The notes under the pieces were generated by a model. The model did no database searches, had not been told where the DNA came from, and saw nothing but the letters and a program-made list of their open reading frames with translations. Source: Ascaris suum (taxonomy: Eukaryota; Nematoda; Chromadorea; Rhabditida; Ascarididae). From it: 64,000 nucleotides of DNA. A program made the translations under genes and the position numbers. The stretch spans positions 1,426,001 through 1,490,000 of the forward strand of contig CM024188.1 in assembly GCA_013433145.1 (NCBI GenBank), read 5' to 3'. The stretch's first letter is position 1. Each line of letters opens with the position of its first letter. Shown here one piece after another: positions 57,289-64,000 of the stretch.

Positions 57289-60200
57289 CTGAAGCACATC
57301 AAAACTGAACGGCTGTCATTGTACAACTGCTTTAGCCGATAGACTGTATGTGCACTTGCGGTGTTACTTTGGCCACTTGCAACAAAGTTGTATACTAGAA
57401 AAGTTCGCAGCATATTGGAACACTAGACAGCAAATTTTTTAAGAGTACGGTGCGATCAAGGTCAGATTAGAGCTAGATGTGGAGCCGTCATGTGCAATAT
57501 GCGGAAGAAGTGCGAGCAAATGTAGGAGCTCTGTGCCAAAGATGAAAACGATGCATATTCACTGTACATGTTTTGCTCATATTACGCTGCAAAGCGCCAA
57601 AATAAAACGTTAACAAAATACAACACAGCACAGCCAACAACTCTATAAGCTTGTAGCTAGGTGAGTGCCACGAAAGATGCTTTATTCGAAATTAAACAAC
57701 TGCATTCACGCTTCGAAAACTGCTCACTAACTTTTATAGTCGTTCAAGAAGAGCGGTTAGATTTGAAAACATTTCCGATGCAATGACCAGAGATTCTGCT
57801 TAAATTGTGAAATCTACTCTCATGTTTCCTCCGCGTATACCTTCCAAAATCTTTTTTTTCAAAACTTGAGATAAATGTAGGAAAGAATACTTCACTAGAG
57901 GAATCCTACTCCTCCGGAAGCCTGAGGAAAACAGAAGATCGCTCTTAAACGGAAAGGCTATTTAAGAAGAAAGCATCTGCTCCGAAAGTCTGTCTGCAAA
58001 AACAGAAGATTCCAGTTGTCTATTCAACGACGTTTGACTACATTGATTACTGAAGTATAGTGTTACTTTCAAGAACCTAAAAGCGCATTTCTATTTCACT
58101 TTGCCCAATATATTTCGCAGAAAACAAAAAGAAACAACCCCGCTCCCTACTGGTTTGCCACTAACGGAGGGAATAATGATATGAGGGAATGGGAGAGATC
58201 AAATAACAATGTGTGACATTTGCCGTGGGATCTGGTGCTTTACAATTACAATAGGCTACTACACTTCGATCTGCTGCATCGCCGCAACAATCAATTGCAG
58301 CGACAATTCTATTACTACATTTCTATCTTCTTCCTCCCTCCCTTCCACCTCTCCGTCCTCTCAAATCGTCAACTCCATGAAAAGGTCTCAGCTGTAGGTG
58401 TCGAAAATGACTATTTTCTTCGTTGCGATACCGTCTTCATTTTTTGCTCTACCATCCCTTCATTAGTCGTGCGAAAGTTCAGTGTGTAATGGCCAGCGGG
58501 CCTTAACATCTAATTAAAGTAGTGCCTATTTCGATTCTGATTTCCATTTTACATTAAACTTAGCTCGGCATTACTTCACGATCAAGGAGTTGGCCATGCT
58601 AAGAAAATGAATGAGCAAACCAAAAGACACGTCAGAGGCGCTCTTAGTAGTCAAACAGCAGCATGAGCGCAGTGTGTGGTCTCATCACATTTCTACTTGT
58701 GAGTGCGCTCATGCACTATGTACGGACAACCAGGCGACTAATAAACTCACGCTCCCCAACGCTTAAAACTGCTATTATAGACGGCAATGAGTTCAAAACA
58801 TCTCCAACAATGTCAATAAACAGATAAAAAGAGTGCGAATAACTCAAGCTGACCACATCGGGCGACAATAGCACTGTGAGCACGGTGGCCTCCTTTCGCC
58901 GTCTTCATCCACCTCAACGTGCACGCAATTCTTCAACAATTTGACACTAGCTCTCTCTGTCGCACAGCCAAGACACGCCTCCAGATTCTGAAAAGCGAAC
59001 AGTGCGAACCGACTGAAATAATGGTCACCCAACACTGTCCAGCGTTGCGTCACCGATCAATAAAGATGACAAAGCCAGAAGCATCATCTAAAGAGAAGCA
59101 GTGACGCAATCACAACAACGCACCTGAGCAAAACCGAAAAAAACCCACCAAAATTTGCATAATGTTGGATAATCGGTAATATTAGTTAATGCAGTAAAAG
59201 TAGAACAACTGTACAAAAGAACAATATGAATAAAGAGGGGAAATTGGCATTCCGACTAAAACAAGCTAGCAAACATTCGTTAGATATGTCAAGTACACCG
59301 CGCAGTGAAGTTGCCGGTATTGAATGCGGCCAAATAAAGCATGAGCAGTTACATCCGCTGATCACGGTTGTACCTGATCACGTTTACTTAGACCTTCCCT
59401 TGAATATCACTAAAATGACGACAGAGCACACAGTGAACTTTAATCGCAGTTCACAGTCGCTGAATACAGCTTAAACTGATGAACCTTGGCAATACAAAAT
59501 CACACGTAATTTGAAGCTAAATCATTTACTAACACAGCTGCAAAGCTTTACCTCACTTCCGAATACAGAGGTGCATTTTCCGGTTTAATAAATTTATGCA
59601 AGGTGATAAACTTGGGCTACGAACGCTACATGATGTAATGTTGGAAAATGGGTGAGACTTTAAATATCGATTTGCCAAGTACTAGTTACTTCTGTACCTT
59701 CCAAATATTTCGTGAAGGTTTCTGGAAGGTCACCTAAGATTTTCGAGCACACTGTCTCACTCCACGCCTTTGACTTAGGAAGCACGTATCAGAAATTCGT
59801 TTTCCACATCAAGCAGAGATCACCTACTTTTCGCTGACAATAAGCCGCTGATTCAATGATGTATCAAATTTGGACAGGGCGATGAAATTCAGATTTTAAG
59901 ATCTCAGGAAAAAAAAAAGCGTGTCGCAAATGTGTTGGGAAGTCAAAGATAGTATCAATTGTATAGGTGCCCAAATACACCAAATTCGCTGCCAAAACCG
60001 CATCAAAAAATTGTGTTTATGTTGCGCCAAAATTTTCTAACACATTTATTCACATGCAAAAATAACATAAAGCGATTTAAAAAGACGTCGTTAAGAAATT
60101 TCGTCCTTAATGACGCCTTTTGAAATTGTCAATAAGAACAACAGAGTTCATATTGCTGCCTACGTGAAGCTAACCTTTGCTACCCTCAATGCCTTCTTCC

Positions 60201-61208
60201 CTATTTTCCATGCGAGTTTAATGCGGCTCGTCTGACGTGATCAAAGGCTCTACCTGCTCCCAAATACATATATGCAATATACACGCATAAAAATGAATCC
60301 CACAATTCCAGAAAAAAAGGAACTGGCAACATGCAAGATTACCTGTGCGTGTCTTCTCAATGCTATACCTAGCAAATGAGGAGAAGTGGAACAATACACA
60401 GCCCTTGTTTGAGTCGTTCGTCCGATTTCGCAATAAAGCTAATAAAGAAACAGTTCCGTTTGCACTAACCGTGTGCACCAAATTGAGTTCAAAGCAGGGG
60501 AAATCAGCCAAGAAAACTTCGGGAATGATAAGACAACTCTTGAGTGAGACGATGCGTCTCGGGAGGTTTCTTTCTCGAATCAGCGCACCCATTCGATAAA
60601 ATCGATCGTCTTACGAAATTCCAGCAAACGGCGGATCTAAGAATGTGATGTGTACCGGCCCAAATTGTTTTCCGCAGCTGACCTCCGAGCAAACGCAGAA
60701 ACATATGCGAGTGCGTCGGGATCTACGAGAACCAGCCACTAATGATTCGATATTCCTTTGCATCACGGCAGATGGAAAGTGACTGCAATGGTATGACCCG
60801 AAAATAAATAGATGCTCCCTGAGTAGAAGACCTCCCACTCTCCGAAGCCAAAAAAAGCACTACCTTCTCCGGTACTGAAAGGTGAATCTACCTGATACTG
60901 AACGATAATCAGCACTTTCCGAGATGGAAGGTAGTTAACAAAGAAGACTACAGGGGCGCCTAGGATCGCCTATGAGATGCGATTAGAAACAAAATTTCTG
61001 AACAAGTAATGCAACTAGCATCGCAACAGTGCGCAATACCGGGACGACCATACGTTTTTTTCTTGGTTGCAAAACTTCGAGCTGTTTCCACGACTAAAAA
61101 AACGTCTAGAAAGCAAGGATTCTGATAAACGAGAGGAGATTAAAAAACAACTCGTCAATGCATACCTGCAGGAGGGGAGCACTTAAGAAAGGACATATAT
61201 ACATATAC

Positions 61209-61273
<65 letters not shown>

Positions 61274-63539
61274 CTAAGGAAGGTAAATGTGGTCTGGAAC
61301 AGAAAATACCTCTGGATTCGGATACGAGTAAGTGGGATTTGTGCTAATCTGTTCGAGAAACGCTTCCACAAATCGATCGCTTAAAGACTGTCGTAGTACA
61401 ACTTCTCGCGCGACGCTTATCGGTTTGTTGAGTTTGTCTCGCATATCCCGAAAAGACTCAGCTCGGATCCTGAAACCTACACTTTCGTCAACGCTGTGAA
61501 AAATTTATGGATATATGAAACGTTGCAGTTGGCCGAGAAATATTAGGGCTTGTTGAATAAATCGCGTAAAGAATTAGAAAAAAAAAGCGTCCAAAAGCTC
61601 CTTACGTATCTGTGAACCGAAATCAGAACACTCTGCGAGCCAAGAAATTTTAAAAAAAAAGTAAAATATGTAATTCTGAGATATTCTGAAGAAGTACCTC
61701 AACATACCACCAAATAAGTATCGCGCATAAGGTTTTCAGCTAAATGCGATGTCAGCAAACAGATATCCGGAGGAGAAAACATCGGTGCAATTCCCTACTG
61801 GCGTGGGTAAAAAACGAATAATCTATCAGAAAATCTCGTCAGGCATGCTAAAGCAACATTAGCCATTTGCAGCACTATGCTACATTTCGATCTGTTACAT
61901 ACCTTTAACTAGTGACTTCAAAATCAAAGGTAATATAACGAACCCGCTGATAACATATACTTAGATATTTCGGGATATACAACTTTTAGACCGCAGTGTT
62001 CCATTACAATAGCGCTAAAAACGTAACAAACGTGCAAAAACCACACCTAACAATAAAGGGTTCGATTTTGTTTGTCATGCTCCTTACTTCGATGTCAACG
62101 AACTGAGCCGGCCCACCTGATTGCTCATGGTGTGAGATCTGCAAAGTAGACAACTTTAGATATCCACATATTGCCCAAAATAATTTTTTATATTTTCCCC
62201 CTCTTCTCTTGCACAGGAAAAGAATAAACTCGACCTGAAATAACGACTGGAAGTCCAAGTACAAACCTCCGTAGCAAAGCTTCGTGGACGAAATAAAACT
62301 TGACGCCGTAACACTCAAGCTGACGCCCCCACAGCAACGTGAGAGAGGGTAAGGAAGCGATATCTACAACTTGGTGGCCAGCCCACAGGTAGGCCGCCAA
62401 GGCACGAAAACTCCATCACTCCTTTCAGACAGTACTGACGTTCCTTCAAATCGGTAACCCTCTTCAAGCATGCTGCACGTTTCTGTGGTAGAAAATTCGT
62501 TTCTCTTCATTAAAAGAAGACAAGCGTTAAAGAAAGCAGGTGTGGAAGGGCAGAATAACAAAGCAGATCGTGATGCTTGTATTTGCGAGCACTTAAGTGC
62601 ACCACTACGTCTACCTTCTGAAGTCAACCGGAAGGAGGGAAACAACGGGTGCAGGAGAAAGAAACAGAGCTTTCGATCGGCTAAAAGTTTGAAGTTATTC
62701 AGAAAAACTTCTTTCTACGTTAAAATCCGAATATGTTGTATGAAGCTTGGGGCCAAATCAAATTAAACAGCTTGGGGCCAAATTAAACAGTGAAAGTGCA
62801 ACCCTAATCTATCTATTAGTTACAATACTTGAGAGGTTTTAGAAGCCTCATTTTCAATATCCCTACCTTCAAAAATCCCTCTAAATCTGAGAAATTAAAT
62901 GGTAATTAGGCAGCCTCCCAATGCCGCCAATGCAAAAATACTTCTAGACCCTCCGTACATGAAACGCCTTGGAGCCTGACGGCAATCTGGGTATATCTGA
63001 TATTCTTTTCAGCAGTTATTAACACCTGAGGGGAAGGGTTAACAGTGCAAATAACACTGTCAGGTCGACATCGAAAAAGCGAAATCCGGAAAACTTGCAG
63101 ACCTGAAGGGCATTAAATGGCCGAATATAGGCTGTGAGGTTAGCCTTGGAAGACGGGTTTATGGAAGGTCTGGACGTCTAATTCATCAATTATCAACAAA
63201 ACATTTGGTATTGGTCACCATCGCTCTGCAAAAAATACTATGAAAATCGTAATTTTTACATTCTCAGAAAATATCCTACGATATTTAAAGCAAAGGTTGC
63301 AATGAGAGATTTATGTAAAAGGCTCTTCTGCCGGAGATACGTGGTCCTTAGCTGAGTTTCTACAGTTTCGTGCCAGCGAAGGATTAGCAAAAAAGATACA
63401 AGGAAGCGATCAAGACAGCTTACAGGATGCTCATCAGCTCTTACTGCTTCCAATGTAACATCTGCGACGTGTGCACAAACCAATGAATAATTTGTCACGT
63501 TCAAAATCCATGAGTTCGTCATGACAACTTTCTTGATAC
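57144..63539 (-). CDS. TMEM129: TMEM129-type ER E3 ubiquitin ligase (C-terminal ~214 residues; N-terminus off the right edge)
   Basis: An ER multi-pass membrane RING ligase that, in mammals, works with Derlin-1 in ER-associated degradation. Five exons (63539-63424, 62138-62047, 61469-61310, 58987-58854, 57288-57144) join with matching phases (1, 0, 2, 0, 2) and GT...AG sites. The joined sequence follows the vertebrate protein from its (V)TDTWVMKVTTY segment to the end: VVMTNSWILNVTNYSLVCAH, KLNKPISVAREVVLRQSLSD, LEACLGCATERASVKLLKNC, CSQCYCRPMWCETC, NCPTCRAVFCVLDVC. The RING ligands visible are cysteines, with no histidine, as in this family. Length and C-terminus match the vertebrate C-terminal ~215 residues. 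The membrane helices should lie beyond 64,000. Family assignment rests on recalled motifs, not a search. Confidence 0.9.
58854..58987 (-). CDS. TMEM129: TMEM129 exon: first half of the RING
   Basis: LEACLGCATERASVKLLKNC supplies the first cysteine pair, and RRPPCSQCYCRPMW the middle ligands. Phase 0 to 2, acceptor TTTTCAG, donor GTCAGC; splicing regenerates the W of CRPMWC. Confidence 0.95.
59226..59474 (+). CDS. Nested plus-strand ORF inside a TMEM129 intron (weak)
   Basis: An ATG-initiated frame of 82 codons (MNKEGKLAFRLKQASKHSLD ... LITVVPDHVYLDLPLN) on the strand opposite TMEM129. It has balanced codon use for this AT-rich DNA, but no recognised family or splice partners. It may be chance. 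Confidence 0.2.
   Translation: MNKEGKLAFRLKQASKHSLDMSSTPRSEVAGIECGQIKHEQLHPLITVVPDHVYLDLPLNITKMTTEHTVNFNRSSQSLNTA
61193..61270. repeat. (TA)n microsatellite
   Basis: About 78 bases of alternating T and A, starting with ACATAT variants and becoming pure TATA, within a TMEM129 intron just past the donor side of the 61310 exon. Confidence 0.97.
61310..61469 (-). CDS. TMEM129: TMEM129 exon
   Basis: Reads FRDMRDKLNKPISVAREVVL then RQSLSDRFVEAFLEQI and NPTYSYPNPE, equivalent to EKLRAPI...VVIHQSLGDLFLETF...NP(A)YS. Phase 2 to 0, acceptor TTTCAG, donor GTATTT. Confidence 0.92.
62047..62138 (-). CDS. TMEM129: TMEM129 exon
   Basis: Reads ISHHEQSGGPAQFVDIEVRS then MTNKIEPFIVR, equivalent to the QLLTIRVAST...FDIWL stretch of the vertebrate protein. 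Phase 0 to 2, acceptor TTTGCAG, donor GTGTGG. Confidence 0.85.
62746..62790. repeat. Head-to-tail duplication, 25 and 20 bp
   Basis: CTTGGGGCCAAATCAAATTAAACAG-type unit at 62746-62770 (25 bp) followed directly by a copy with five bases deleted at 62771-62790. Lies in a TMEM129 intron. Confidence 0.9.
63424..63539 (-). CDS. TMEM129: TMEM129 exon: TDTW-like luminal/cytosolic segment
   Basis: Reads IKKVVMTNSWILNVTNYSLV then CAHVADVTLEAVRADEHP. Starts phase 1 after TTTGAAG and ends phase 0 at GTAAGC. A longer open frame past that donor has no family similarity. Confidence 0.88.
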
Positions 63540-64000
63540 CTTCAAAGATTATCGTTATTCAGATATAATTGAAGCTCGAATTACACCTAAATCATTTAAT
63601 GATAATTACGCATTACCTAGCGCCACTACATTACAAAGCGTAAGCATCATGGCTAGAATTTACGTCATAATAGCAAGAAAAGAAAACAGCACTCATTATG
63701 CGTTTCAAGAATTTGAAACAATTCACTGAATGTTTTTGCAACCACGCTCCACAAAATGATCAAAACTTCTGTGAAAGACGAAAATACATTTCGCCCAAAA
63801 TATTAAGTATTAATTTTCATCTAATATCCTTGAAATTATTCACCTTCCGGTGTTTTCGTGATCCAAGGTTTCAGTCAGCCAACTACCTGAGCTTTGTTCG
63901 CACAACCTTAAGAATATCCGTTATACCTTAGCATTGAACACTACGCATCTAAATGGTTATTTTCACAGGTATACATTTCCTCCTTAATATAGGCTTTTAG

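Noticed and set aside
57289..57413. Upstream part of the open frame over the TMEM129 last exon
   Set aside because: It lies before the TGCTTCAG acceptor, and splicing to the 58854 exon restores CRPMWCETC exactly.
62364..62766. Overlapping open frames on both strands in a GC-richer patch
   Set aside because: Inside a TMEM129 intron, no splice partners and no recognised protein; likely composition effect.
63860..63893. Possible further upstream TMEM129 exon (SWLTETLDHENTGR)
   Set aside because: Its end phase (2) does not match the phase-1 start of the 63424-63539 exon and similarity to the family is weak.

Overview
The window is nuclear DNA of a nematode. It is AT-rich, coding sequence sits in many short exons joined at GT...TTTCAG-type junctions, and introns run from a few hundred bases to several kilobases. 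The long introns look more like a strongylid (hookworm or trichostrongylid type) than Caenorhabditis, but that is inference. No bacterial, phage, CRISPR or rRNA/tRNA feature was found.

Region 1 to about 39,140, minus strand: one very large gene for an unconventional myosin. By hand I joined about 42 exons whose splice phases agree at every junction but one, giving about 1,730 residues. In order these are a complete motor domain, two IQ motifs, a charged stretch, a MyTH4 domain, an F1-like FERM lobe, and then a linker of some 590 residues rich in Pro, Gln, Met, Ser and Tyr. The protein runs off the left edge, so any second MyTH4-FERM unit lies outside. It fits the divergent MyTH4-FERM myosins (nematode HUM-4, class XII / myosin XV-like) and not myosin VII.

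Region about 39,440 to 39,660, minus strand: the 3' end of an unidentified gene, with tandem AATAAA signals just past the stop. It lies so close to the myosin 5' end that an operon is possible.

Region about 39,700 to 57,100: AT-rich DNA with no recognised gene. A few plus-strand segments look like exons (45.6, 48.4, 53.4 and 54.2 kb) but match no family I know. Several short repeats lie here.

Region 57,144 to 63,539, minus strand: the C-terminal half of a TMEM129 orthologue, an ER-membrane E3 ubiquitin ligase, in five phase-consistent exons ending in the all-cysteine RING. Its N-terminal membrane part lies off the right edge.

The two identified genes share no evident pathway. One is an actin motor predicted to use its tail to bind cargo or membrane, the other an ER-associated degradation ligase.
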